Assembly: GCF_020410745.1 (NCBI RefSeq)
Contig: NZ_CP084528.1
Span: 2,046,001-2,110,000, forward strand
Source of the DNA: Kaistella polysaccharea
Lineage (GTDB): Bacteria > Bacteroidota > Bacteroidia > Flavobacteriales > Weeksellaceae
Reading direction: 5' to 3'
Length of the DNA: 64,000 bases
Each line of letters opens with the position of its first letter. The stretch's first letter is position 1. Below, one piece after another: positions 19,011-26,543 of this stretch. The notes under the pieces were generated by a model that saw only the letters and a list, made by a program, of their open reading frames with translations, searched no databases and had not been told where the DNA came from. The position numbers and the translations under genes are program-made.

Positions 19011-19042
19011 CAAAGTTACGGGATTTAGAGCTATGTTCCAAA
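19011..19042 (-). promoter_or_regulatory. Promoter of pruA
   Basis: On the minus strand TTTG (19042-19039), a 20-bp spacer and TAACTTTG (19018-19011), about 36 nt before ATG 18975. It shows that pruA has its own promoter although dtxR lies only 83 bp upstream in the same direction. Confidence 0.65.
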
Positions 19043-19058
19043 ATTCGGAAAAGTGCAA

Positions 19059-19712
19059 TTAAGCCTTTACCAACATTTTTTCACACACCATCTTGCTTAG
19101 GGCAATAGTGCTGCCGTCTTCCTTGCCAATCGTCATTGATTCATCATATTTTTCAATTTCTATAATCCTCAGGATTTTCCCCAATTCTAATTTTTTACTA
19201 TTCAGATAATTTAAAAAATTATCATCTGAAACAGTAACCGCACTGAAAGTGACCTTTTCACCTTTAGTACATTCGCTTAGTTTTTTTAAATCTAAAGAGA
19301 TGATATTTCCTTCTTTATTGGGAATTGGCTCTCCGTGCGGATCAAATTTCGGGAACTGGAGCAATTCATCCATTTTATCGAAAAACATTTCAGAATGTAC
19401 GTGTTCCAGCTGTTCTGCAATTTCGTGTACGTTTTCCCACCCGAAATTCATTTTTTCGACCAAAAACATTTCGGTCAATCGGTGTTTACGAACGATTAAA
19501 GCTGCTTCTTTGTTTCCTTGGGGAGTAATAATGAGTGGTTTATAGGTTTCATAAATTACCCATTCTTTTTGTGCAAACTTTTTCATCATGTTATTGACGC
19601 TGGGCATCTTCACATTCAAAAATTTGCTTAATTCATTTACAGTCACCGTATTATCATCTTTTCGGAGATGGAAAATAGCCTTTAGATAATTTTCTTCCGT
19701 GAGTGAAATCAT
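19059..19712 (-). CDS. DtxR/MntR-family metal-dependent transcriptional regulator
   Basis: 217 residues with three expected parts: an N-terminal winged helix (TEENYLKAIFHLRK, VNELSKFLNVKMPSVNNMMKKF), a metal-binding dimerisation domain with ligand residues in EQLEHVHSEMFFDKMD and in DPHGEPIP, and a C-terminal FeoA/SH3-like domain (from about residue 145). Such proteins repress iron or manganese uptake genes when loaded with Fe(II) or Mn(II). A 7-bp inverted repeat overlapping its own -7 element suggests autoregulation. Which metal it senses cannot be told from motifs alone. Confidence 0.9.
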   Translation of the reverse strand: MISLTEENYLKAIFHLRKDDNTVTVNELSKFLNVKMPSVNNMMKKFAQKEWVIYETYKPLIITPQGNKEAALIVRKHRLTEMFLVEKMNFGWENVHEIAEQLEHVHSEMFFDKMDELLQFPKFDPHGEPIPNKEGNIISLDLKKLSECTKGEKVTFSAVTVSDDNFLNYLNSKKLELGKILRIIEIEKYDESMTIGKEDGSTIALSKMVCEKMLVKA

Positions 19713-19713
19713 A

Positions 19714-19743
19714 TGTTAGACAATTAGTAATGCAAATCTAACA
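19714..19743 (-). promoter_or_regulatory. dtxR promoter with overlapping inverted repeat
   Basis: TAGATTTG (19740-19733, minus) fits the -7 element. It is embedded in the inverted repeat TGTTAGA (19714-19720) / TCTAACA (19737-19743), whose other arm abuts the start codon at 19712. A dimeric regulator bound here would block transcription start. Confidence 0.45.
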
Positions 19744-19756
19744 ATAATAAAATAAT

Positions 19757-19784
19757 GAAAGCGTGCTGAGGATTGCACGCTTTC
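19757..19784. terminator. Orphan terminator-like hairpin in divergent region
   Basis: A perfect 10-bp stem, 19757-19766 with 19775-19784, followed by TTTTC on the plus strand. It lies between the divergent dtxR and threonine aldolase genes, where no annotated transcript ends. Confidence 0.5.
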
Positions 19785-19990
19785 TTTTCAAATACATAAA
19801 ATGAAATAAAAAAATACTTCTTTTAAATAATGCTTCGGTTATAAAAACACCTTAAAAGAAATGATATGAAAAGGTTATAAATTAGGTTAGACTGGAATTG
19901 AATATCAAAGGTGTAACATTATTTTTTAAATCCCTAAGTGTTTTCACCCGGATTTCTCGTTTTTTTCACCCTTTTGTGTACATTTGATTT

Positions 19991-21022
19991 ATGAAATATT
20001 CTTTTAAAAATGATTATGCCGAAAGTGCTCACCCACGAATTTTGGAAGCTTTGATAAAATCTAATTTAAATCAACAAAATGGTTATGGTTTAGATGAATA
20101 TTCTACCGAAGCAAAAAGCATTATTAAACAAAAAATCGGCAATTATTCGTCCACCGTTGATTTTGTTTCTGGCGGCACGCAAGCTAATTTGATCGCGATT
20201 TCCGCGTTTTTACGTCCGCATGAAAGTGTTGTTGCTGCTGCAACAGGACATATTTTCACCAATGAAAGTGGTGCCATCGAAGCTACTGGACATAAAGTGC
20301 ATGCCATCGAAACTTTAAATGGTAAAATTAAGCCCGTAGATATCCAGAAAATCATTGATGTTCATCAGAATAAGCCACATCAGGTCAAACAAAAACTGGT
20401 TTATATTTCAAATTCTACGGAGTTGGGAACCATTTATTCTAAGCAGGAATTAATAGATTTATACCAATATTGCCAGGAAAAAGAGCTTTATTTATTTGTA
20501 GACGGTGCACGTTTAGGACATGCTTTAACGGCGGAAACCAACGACTTAACTTTAGAAGATTTCGGAAAATATACGGATGCCTTTTACCTCGGTGGAACGA
20601 AAAATGGCGCATTAATCGGAGAAGCAATAATCATTAATAATGAAAATTTGCAGAAAGAATTCGGTTTTCACTTAAAACAAAAAGGAGCTTTGCTTGCAAA
20701 AGGCAGATTACTCGGACTTCAGTTTCAGGAATTGCTCCGAGATGATCTATATTTTGACCTTGCGAAACATGCGAATCAACAAGCCATGAAAATTAAGAAT
20801 GCTTTTGGACAATTAGGCAGCGATTTCCTTTGCGAAACATTTACCAATCAGATATTTCCTATTCTTACAAATTCTCAAATCGAAAAGCTCTCCACCAATT
20901 TTGATTTTTATGTTTGGAAAAAGATAGATGAAGAAAAATCAGCCGTCCGAATCATCACATCCTGGGCGACAACGGATCAGATTATAGAAAATTTTATTAA
21001 TGAAATAAAAAATTTAAAATGA
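19991..21022 (+). CDS. Threonine aldolase-family PLP enzyme
   Basis: 343 residues of the beta-eliminating-lyase fold. It probably cleaves L-threonine or L-allo-threonine to glycine and acetaldehyde in the cytoplasm. The segment LFVDGARLGHAL carries the Asp and Arg of the PLP site and YLGGTKNGALIGEAI holds the Schiff-base Lys. FVSGGTQANLIAI and HIFTNESGAIEATGHK match the family. A TACATTTG -7 element ends only 4 nt before the ATG. It overlaps the next gene by 4 bp (ATGA), so the two are translationally coupled. Confidence 0.9.
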   Translation: MKYSFKNDYAESAHPRILEALIKSNLNQQNGYGLDEYSTEAKSIIKQKIGNYSSTVDFVSGGTQANLIAISAFLRPHESVVAAATGHIFTNESGAIEATGHKVHAIETLNGKIKPVDIQKIIDVHQNKPHQVKQKLVYISNSTELGTIYSKQELIDLYQYCQEKELYLFVDGARLGHALTAETNDLTLEDFGKYTDAFYLGGTKNGALIGEAIIINNENLQKEFGFHLKQKGALLAKGRLLGLQFQELLRDDLYFDLAKHANQQAMKIKNAFGQLGSDFLCETFTNQIFPILTNSQIEKLSTNFDFYVWKKIDEEKSAVRIITSWATTDQIIENFINEIKNLK

Positions 21023-22362
21023 AGAAAACGATCATTTTTTTAAGCCTTTTGGTTGCAGTTGGCATAAATGCACAGAAAAAGGAAAAAGATTCTGAAATTT
21101 TGGGATATGTAAATTCGGTAAGCAAAGATTCATTGAAGGCCAATATTCAAAAACTTGTAAGTTTTGGAACGCGACATACCATGAGTTCTACGACTGATAA
21201 AGATAAAGGTATTGGCGCCGCAAGAAGTTGGGTGCTTTCTAAATTCAGAACGTACGCCGAAAATACCGGTGGTCGAATGGAAGTTTATCTTCAAAATGAA
21301 GATTTACAGCCTGATGGAAAGCGAATAAGCAAAGTTACCAATCTGGGAAATGCAGTAGCGTTTTTAAAGGGAACCGATCCCAACGATAAGAGAATTATCA
21401 TTATTTCAGGGCACTTAGATTCTCGAGTTTCAGATGTAATGAACTCCACAGATTATGCCCCTGGCGCTAATGATGATGGAAGTGGTGTTGCAGCAGTGAT
21501 AGAAAGTGCCAGAGTTTTGAGTAAATCAAAATTCCCAACCTCCATACTTTTTGTTGCGGTAAGCGGCGAAGAGCAGGGGCTTTTGGGTGCGACCATGTTA
21601 GCAGACAAAGCCAAAGAAGATCATTGGGATATTCAAGCAGTTTTGAATAATGATATGATTGGAAACAACAGCTTTGATGCAAATAAAAATGACGGAACTC
21701 CAAAACTTAGAGTTTTCAGCGAAGGTTTATCAGCTTTTGAAACTGAAAAAAATGCCGCAAAAATTCGCAGTCTCGGATTAGAGAATGATGGAGACGCACG
21801 CCAGTTAGCCAGATATGTAAAAGAAATTGGAGAAAAATATGTGAAGAATATCGACATCAAATTAATTTACAGAAACGACCGCTTTTTACGAGGCGGTGAT
21901 CATACTCCTTTCGTAAATAACGGCTTTACTGCAGTTCGTTTAACAGATTATTACGAAAACTATGATCATCAGCATCAGGATATCAGAACAGAAAACAATA
22001 AGAAGTACGGCGATTTAATTGAATTTATGGACTTTGATTATCTAAAAACAAATACCGCTGTAAATGTTGCGGTGATGGCCAACTTGGCGAAATCAACTCC
22101 GCCGCCAGTCAATGTATTAATGGATGTTAAAGAGCTTTCTAATTCTACAAAACTGATGTGGGAAAAACCATCCTCCGGGAAAGTCAAGGGATATAATATC
22201 TTGTATCGGGAAACCGACAGTTCTGTTTGGACCAATAAAATTTTCACTACTGAAAATTCTTATACAGTTCCGCTCTCCAAAGATAATTTCATTTTTGCAG
22301 TGCAGAGCGTTTCACAAAGCGGTAACGAAAGTTTGCCAGTGGTTCCCAAAGTTTCAAGATAA
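21019..22362 (+). CDS. Secreted M28-family zinc aminopeptidase with C-terminal FN3-like domain
   Basis: 447 residues. A signal peptide (IIFLSLLVAVGINAQ) is followed by an M28 peptidase domain with metal ligands in SGHLDSR, GANDDGSGV, SGEEQGLLG, NNDMIG and GDHTPF. Residues about 365-447 look like a fibronectin type III domain (DVKELSNSTKLMWEKP, GYNILYRETDSS). It should trim amino acids from peptides in the periplasm or outside the cell. Coupling to a threonine aldolase suggests use of peptide-derived amino acids, which is inference. Confidence 0.9.
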   Translation: MKKTIIFLSLLVAVGINAQKKEKDSEILGYVNSVSKDSLKANIQKLVSFGTRHTMSSTTDKDKGIGAARSWVLSKFRTYAENTGGRMEVYLQNEDLQPDGKRISKVTNLGNAVAFLKGTDPNDKRIIIISGHLDSRVSDVMNSTDYAPGANDDGSGVAAVIESARVLSKSKFPTSILFVAVSGEEQGLLGATMLADKAKEDHWDIQAVLNNDMIGNNSFDANKNDGTPKLRVFSEGLSAFETEKNAAKIRSLGLENDGDARQLARYVKEIGEKYVKNIDIKLIYRNDRFLRGGDHTPFVNNGFTAVRLTDYYENYDHQHQDIRTENNKKYGDLIEFMDFDYLKTNTAVNVAVMANLAKSTPPPVNVLMDVKELSNSTKLMWEKPSSGKVKGYNILYRETDSSVWTNKIFTTENSYTVPLSKDNFIFAVQSVSQSGNESLPVVPKVSR

Positions 22363-22364
22363 AA

Positions 22365-22398
22365 AAAATCCGTCTCGCTGATAAACGAGACGGATTTT
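22365..22398. terminator. Bidirectional terminator between M28 gene and fabI
   Basis: Perfect 13-bp stem 22365-22377 / 22386-22398 with an 8-nt loop, A-run on one side and T-run on the other. It serves both convergent genes. Confidence 0.9.
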
Positions 22399-22419
22399 AT
22401 ATTTTTATTAAAATTGTAC

Positions 22420-23232
22420 TTATTCTAAATCCTCGAATTTATCAACAATTCTTTGGGAAACTCCAGTTTTGCTGAAACCACCATCGTGGAAGAGATTCTG
22501 CATGGTTACTTTTCTGGTAAGATCAGAGAACATGCTTACGCAATAATTCGCACAATCTACTGCATCTGCATTCCCAAGCGGAGACATGCTGTCAGCAAAA
22601 TTAAAGAAACCACTGATTCCTTTTACACCAGCACCAGCTTTCGTCATTACAGGAGATTGAGAAATTGTATTGACACGAACTTTTCGGTCGCCCCAATAAT
22701 ATCCGAAACTTCTTGCAATACTTTCAAGATAGGATTTATTGTCTGCCATATCTCCGTAATTGGGGAATACGCGCTGTGCAGCAATATACGTTAAGGCTAA
22801 AATTGAACCCCATTCATTCATAATATCGCGATCCCAAGCAGCTTTCATTACTTTATGAAAAGAAACTGATGATACATCCCAACCTTTTTCTAAGAAATCA
22901 TAATTAAGATCGGTATATGATTTTCCTTTTCTAATATTTACGGACATTCCGATAGAGTGAAGGATAAAATCGATTTTGCCATATTTCTCTTCTGCATGCG
23001 CAAATAGCTTATCTAAGTCTTCCACAGAAGTAGCGTCGGCAGCAATAACATCTGAACCTGTTTTCTTCGCAAGCTCATCTATTTCCCCCATTCTCATGGC
23101 GATTGGTGCATTAGAAAGGATAAATTCAGCGCCCTCTTCGTGACATCTTTCCGCAACTTTCCAAGCGATGGATTGGTCGTTTAAGGCTCCGAAGATAATT
23201 CCTTTCTTACCTTTTAATAATCCGTATGACAT
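22420..23232 (-). CDS. fabI: Enoyl-[acyl-carrier-protein] reductase (NADH)
   Basis: 270 residues, an SDR-fold enzyme that reduces the enoyl-ACP in the last step of each fatty-acid elongation cycle. The N-terminal GLLKGKKGIIFGALNDQSIAW is the FabI-type nucleotide motif. The catalytic Tyr and Lys are in PNYGDMADNKSYLES (Tyr-x6-Lys), and RVNTISQSPVMTKAG follows as in Bacteroidota FabI. It is the usual target of triclosan-like inhibitors. A candidate TAAATTTG lies at 23260-23253, about 20 nt upstream, without a clear -33 box. Confidence 0.94.
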   Translation of the reverse strand: MSYGLLKGKKGIIFGALNDQSIAWKVAERCHEEGAEFILSNAPIAMRMGEIDELAKKTGSDVIAADATSVEDLDKLFAHAEEKYGKIDFILHSIGMSVNIRKGKSYTDLNYDFLEKGWDVSSVSFHKVMKAAWDRDIMNEWGSILALTYIAAQRVFPNYGDMADNKSYLESIARSFGYYWGDRKVRVNTISQSPVMTKAGAGVKGISGFFNFADSMSPLGNADAVDCANYCVSMFSDLTRKVTMQNLFHDGGFSKTGVSQRIVDKFEDLE

Positions 23233-23291
23233 AATCTTAATTTTATTTAGGACAAATTTAAAAATTTTTTGTTGTTTAACGCATAAAAAAA

Positions 23292-23313
23292 AGAATCGCC
23301 ATCCGACGATTCT
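23292..23313 (-). terminator. Terminator of LEA-like small gene
   Basis: A 7-bp stem 23292-23298 / 23307-23313 followed on the minus strand by a run of T, 22 bp after the stop of the small gene ending at 23336. Confidence 0.7.
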
Positions 23314-23335
23314 CTTCTATAATTATAAATCTTGA

Positions 23336-23602
23336 TTAGTTAGTAGTTTTTCTAACCTCAGATTTTGCATCTTCTCCCAGATCTTTGGTTTTTTCCCAAG
23401 CATCGGATACCGCATCTTTTGTATCTTCCCAAGCATCAGAAACATTTTCTTTAGCTCTTTCCATCCAGCCATCTGAAGTAGGTTCTACATTTTTGTCTTT
23501 TTGTTCGCGGATATAATCTTTTGCTCTATCTGCGTAATCATCTGCAGTCCATTTAGCCTTATCTACTGCGTTTTCTGCTTTGTTGTAATCTTGATTGTCC
23601 AT
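23336..23602 (-). CDS. Small LEA/CsbD-like stress protein
   Basis: 88 residues, highly charged and without a signal peptide. It begins DNQDYNKAENAVDKAKW and holds imperfect 11-residue units such as VSDAWEDTKDA and VSDAWEKTKDL, predicting a long amphipathic helix. The composition resembles group 3 LEA and CsbD-type hydrophilic stress proteins. Sequence similarity to a named family is not certain. It has its own terminator and sits alone upstream of the divergent tag gene. Confidence 0.75.
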   Translation of the reverse strand: MDNQDYNKAENAVDKAKWTADDYADRAKDYIREQKDKNVEPTSDGWMERAKENVSDAWEDTKDAVSDAWEKTKDLGEDAKSEVRKTTN

Positions 23603-23755
23603 AATAATAAAGTTTAATGTTAATATTTAATGATTGAAAAAATTAATTTGATAAATTAAGAGTTGCAATTACCATTCCTAAATTTTGTAATGATATGTTA
23701 AACATATCTTAAAGTTTTGATAATATAAATATCAAATTGTCATTTAAATTTTTAG

Positions 23756-23785
23756 TTGTTGATAAAATTTTGATTTGTAAATTTG
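23756..23785 (+). promoter_or_regulatory. Promoter of tag
   Basis: TTG (23756-23758), 19-bp spacer and TAAATTTG (23778-23785), with transcription predicted to start about 10 nt before ATG 23802. Confidence 0.6.
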
Positions 23786-23801
23786 TTATATAATAAAAAA
23801 C

Positions 23802-24356
23802 ATGGAAATTAAAAGATGTGGATGGAGTGAAAAAGACGATTTGTATCGGAAGTACCACGATGAAGAATGGGGAAAACCGGTCTATGATGATCAACTTATT
23901 TTTGAACTTCTAGTACTTGAAAGCTTTCAAGCCGGACTGTCTTGGTACACGATTTTAAAAAAGAGACCAAATTTCAAAAAAGCTTTTGAAGATTTTAATT
24001 ATAAAAAAATTGCTACTTATTCTGATGTGAAAGTAGAAGAGTTGTTGTCTGATGCGGGGATCATCCGAAATCGATTGAAGATTTTAGCGACCATAAATAA
24101 TGCACAGAAATTCCAGGAAGTGCAAAAAGAATTTGGCAACTTTTCAAGTTATATCTGGGGCTTCGTCGGTGGAAAGCCAATTGTAAACGATCCAAAAACT
24201 TTACAAGATGTTCCTGCAACCACCGAAATTTCCGATGCTTTGGCAAAAAATTTAAAGAAAAGAGGTTTTAAATTTCTTGGCTCTACGGTGGTTTATGCAC
24301 ACATGCAGGCAACCGGAATGGTGAATGATCATTTGGTGGACTGCCATTGTAAATAA
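23802..24356 (+). CDS. tag: DNA-3-methyladenine glycosylase I
   Basis: 184 residues. It removes 3-methyladenine from alkylated DNA to start base excision repair. The N-terminus RCGWSEKDDLYRKYHDEEWG, the segment FQAGLSWYTILKKR and the zinc-binding C-terminus HLVDCHCK (with the N-terminal Cys) are diagnostic of Tag. It is monocistronic, flanked by its own promoter and a strong hairpin. Confidence 0.95.
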   Translation: MEIKRCGWSEKDDLYRKYHDEEWGKPVYDDQLIFELLVLESFQAGLSWYTILKKRPNFKKAFEDFNYKKIATYSDVKVEELLSDAGIIRNRLKILATINNAQKFQEVQKEFGNFSSYIWGFVGGKPIVNDPKTLQDVPATTEISDALAKNLKKRGFKFLGSTVVYAHMQATGMVNDHLVDCHCK

Positions 24357-24388
24357 TAAATGCGGTTAACTTCTTGACCGCATTTATT
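24355..24388 (+). terminator. Terminator of tag
   Basis: Perfect 12-bp stem 24355-24366 / 24377-24388. Its first arm begins inside the tag stop codon. Confidence 0.8.
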
Positions 24389-24481
24389 CAATTAGAATGC
24401 ACTAAATATACTTTTTCGCACTGCGCTTTTACAAACTTTTTTAGAAAAAATTAATCTTTTGTGACATTGTCGTTCTGAAGC

Positions 24482-25336
24482 CTATTTAATAATTCGATCC
24501 AAAACCCACTCGATCATGTTTCTTTCAGAAGCTGCGTGATCCGCAGAAAATTCCCCACGTCTTCTGTTCGCAATAACCGAATTCACGGTGATCGCTTTAT
24601 GTCCGAGTAATTTAGAAAGACCGTAAATTGCAGAAGTTTCCATTTCGAAATTTGTCACTCCTAAATCATTCAACGTTTCCAAAAACTGATCATCTAGCGC
24701 TTTCAAACGAAGTTGTCTTCCTTGTGGAGCATAAAATCCGGGGAAAGTTGCCGTGTTTCCGTGGTATTTTGCGTCTTTATAATATTCACCCATTTCTTTC
24801 GTCCAATCAGAAAAATACAGCATTGGTTTGATTTTCTCGTAGGGAAATTTCGCAATGAAGTTTCTAGAGAATTCATTTTCAAACTCATAATCTTGGTAGA
24901 AGTGGAGCAAACCATCAAGACCCACTACATTTTCCGTCACCAACATATTATCGACCTCCACATCAGGATTTACACTTCCGCAAGTTCCCATTCTGAAAAG
25001 TTCTAAAGCCGTATGATCTTTTTTGAATTCTTTATTTTTCAAATCAATATTCACCAAAGCATCCAGTTCGTTCATTACGATATCGATGTTTTCAGTCCCA
25101 ATTCCGGTAGACATTACTGTGATTCTTTCCCCGCGCAAAGTTCCGGTATGCGTATAGAATTCCCTTTTATTTTTTTTGATTTCTATCTTGTCGAAATATT
25201 TAGAAACCTTTGGCACACGGTCAGGATCTCCAACTAACATTATTTTCCCCGCAATATCTTCTGGCAGCAAGTTCAAGTGATACACACTTCCGTCGTCATT
25301 GAGCACCAATTCTGATGCAGCTAATTTATTAAGCAT
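24482..25336 (-). CDS. Nucleoside phosphorylase (uridine phosphorylase-like)
   Basis: 284 residues of the PNP/UDP family, which splits nucleosides with phosphate into base and ribose 1-phosphate. Visible motifs are MLVGDPDRV and MSTGIGTENIDIVMNEL for phosphate, RMGTCGSVNPDV for the base side and NFEMETSAIYGLSKLLGH for the ribose. The insertion of residues typical of Bacteroidota uridine phosphorylases favours pyrimidine nucleosides, though a purine substrate cannot be excluded. A 195-bp gap upstream holds no recognisable promoter. Confidence 0.88.
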   Translation of the reverse strand: MLNKLAASELVLNDDGSVYHLNLLPEDIAGKIMLVGDPDRVPKVSKYFDKIEIKKNKREFYTHTGTLRGERITVMSTGIGTENIDIVMNELDALVNIDLKNKEFKKDHTALELFRMGTCGSVNPDVEVDNMLVTENVVGLDGLLHFYQDYEFENEFSRNFIAKFPYEKIKPMLYFSDWTKEMGEYYKDAKYHGNTATFPGFYAPQGRQLRLKALDDQFLETLNDLGVTNFEMETSAIYGLSKLLGHKAITVNSVIANRRRGEFSADHAASERNMIEWVLDRIIK

Positions 25337-25531
25337 ATTATTTTTTTTTATTTTATTTTTTTTATTTGGGCAGACATTTGACTATGTCGAATGTCAAGTG
25401 ATTATTTTCTCATGGCAGACATTTCCGCCTTCTGCTCCCTCCCGATTTTACATCGGAATCCGTTCAAGTCGGGCTGCAGATTATTTCCCAGAATTAAAAG
25501 TATTTGGCATTACTCATTACTGATTAAGAAA

Positions 25532-25855
25532 TCAACCACCAACGCGTTTCGTTTTGTAACCCATTTCTTTTAGGATTACCATAATTTTATCACGGTTATC
25601 GCCTTGAATAATAATAATTCCATCTTTTTCAGATCCACCAATTCCTAAAGTAGTTTTAATTTTTTTTGAAATCTTTTTCAGGTCTTCGTCGCTTCCTTCA
25701 AAACCCTCAACTAAAGTAACAGGTTTCCCGTGTCTCCCTTTCTTTTCAAACTTACAAGTGAGCGGTTCCTTCTGCACGAACTTTTCTACTGGCATTTCAA
25801 AATCCTGTTCTTCGTGGTCGGGGAATATATTTTTCAGTTGATCTCTTAAATCCAT
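25532..25855 (-). CDS. SUI1/YciH-family translation factor
   Basis: 107 residues from ATG 25855; a TTG at 25858 directly precedes it. The C-terminal half (EKKGRHGKPVTLVEGF, LKTTLGIGGSEKDGIIIIQGDNRDK) is the SUI1/eIF1 fold with its basic RNA-binding loop. Bacterial YciH proteins bind the 30S subunit and can affect start-codon fidelity. A TAATTTTG -7 element ends 4 nt before the ATG, so the mRNA may be leaderless, which is notable for an initiation factor. Confidence 0.87.
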   Translation of the reverse strand: MDLRDQLKNIFPDHEEQDFEMPVEKFVQKEPLTCKFEKKGRHGKPVTLVEGFEGSDEDLKKISKKIKTTLGIGGSEKDGIIIIQGDNRDKIMVILKEMGYKTKRVGG

Positions 25856-25987
25856 CAAACAAAATTAATGAATTTTATCTTCTATACTGTTCGTCATCTA
25901 TTATTTTCCACACATATACATTTTATAAACAGTACAAAACACAATTTGTAAATCATAAAAAAATCTTAAAACTTCCGTTTGGTTCGT

Positions 25988-26014
25988 TTAGTTCAGAACT
26001 AATTTGTAGTTTTG
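25988..26014 (+). promoter_or_regulatory. Efflux operon promoter with 15-bp palindrome
   Basis: The perfect palindrome TTAGTTCAGAACTAA occupies 25988-26002. TTTG at 25978-25981 and TAGTTTTG at 26007-26014 could be the -33 and -7 elements, though a 25-bp spacer is longer than usual. The palindrome would lie between them, an ideal place for repression by the GbsR-type protein encoded 35 nt downstream. The binding partner is inferred. Confidence 0.5.
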
Positions 26015-26036
26015 CAAATTAATTTTAAGGTAGACA

Positions 26037-26480
26037 ATGAAAATCGATAAAGATGTTTTTCGCGAAATGGTTAAATTTTATGGAGAAGCTTTCCATTTAC
26101 CGCCACTTGCTGCGAAAATTTATGCTTATTTAATTTTTGATTTTGATAGAAAAGGAGTTTCATTTGATGAATTTGTAGAAATATTTGCGGCCAGTAAAAG
26201 CTCAGTTTCCTCAAATCTAAATCTGCTTTTAAATCTAAATATCATTAATGACTTCAATAAAATTGACGAAAGAAAACGGTTTTTCGTCATGAATGAACAT
26301 TATATGAAAATACGTTTCGAGGAAATTATTGATAAAATGGAGCGTGAATTATTAATTTTAGATAACCTCAAAAAATTTCGAAATACCAATTGCGAGGTTG
26401 CTCTTCAAAAATTTAATATCTACACCAATTTATTTCAGAAGAATATTTCTAACATCAAAGAAACGCTAGATCAACTTTAA
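26037..26480 (+). CDS. GbsR/MarR-family transcriptional regulator of efflux operon
   Basis: 147 residues. A winged helix-turn-helix (LPPLAAKIYAYLIFDFDRK, FDEFVEIFAASKSSVSSNL, NLLLNLNIINDF) is followed by a C-terminal helical dimerisation part. The layout matches the GbsR group of MarR-like regulators. It is encoded first in an operon with a complete RND pump, 63 bp before the adaptor gene. It most likely represses the operon and its own gene through the palindrome at 25988-26002 and is released by a pump substrate. Confidence 0.85.
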   Translation: MKIDKDVFREMVKFYGEAFHLPPLAAKIYAYLIFDFDRKGVSFDEFVEIFAASKSSVSSNLNLLLNLNIINDFNKIDERKRFFVMNEHYMKIRFEEIIDKMERELLILDNLKKFRNTNCEVALQKFNIYTNLFQKNISNIKETLDQL

Positions 26481-26543
26481 TATAGCAAAATACCAACTTT
26501 ACTTAAACATTTTTTAAGAAAGAAAAATAATAAAATTAAGTTC

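Noticed and set aside
25369-25424. Two GGCAGACATTT copies 45 bp apart and a GACATT/AATGTC inverted pair
   Set aside because: Too short and not linked to any promoter element; could be chance in a 195-bp gap.
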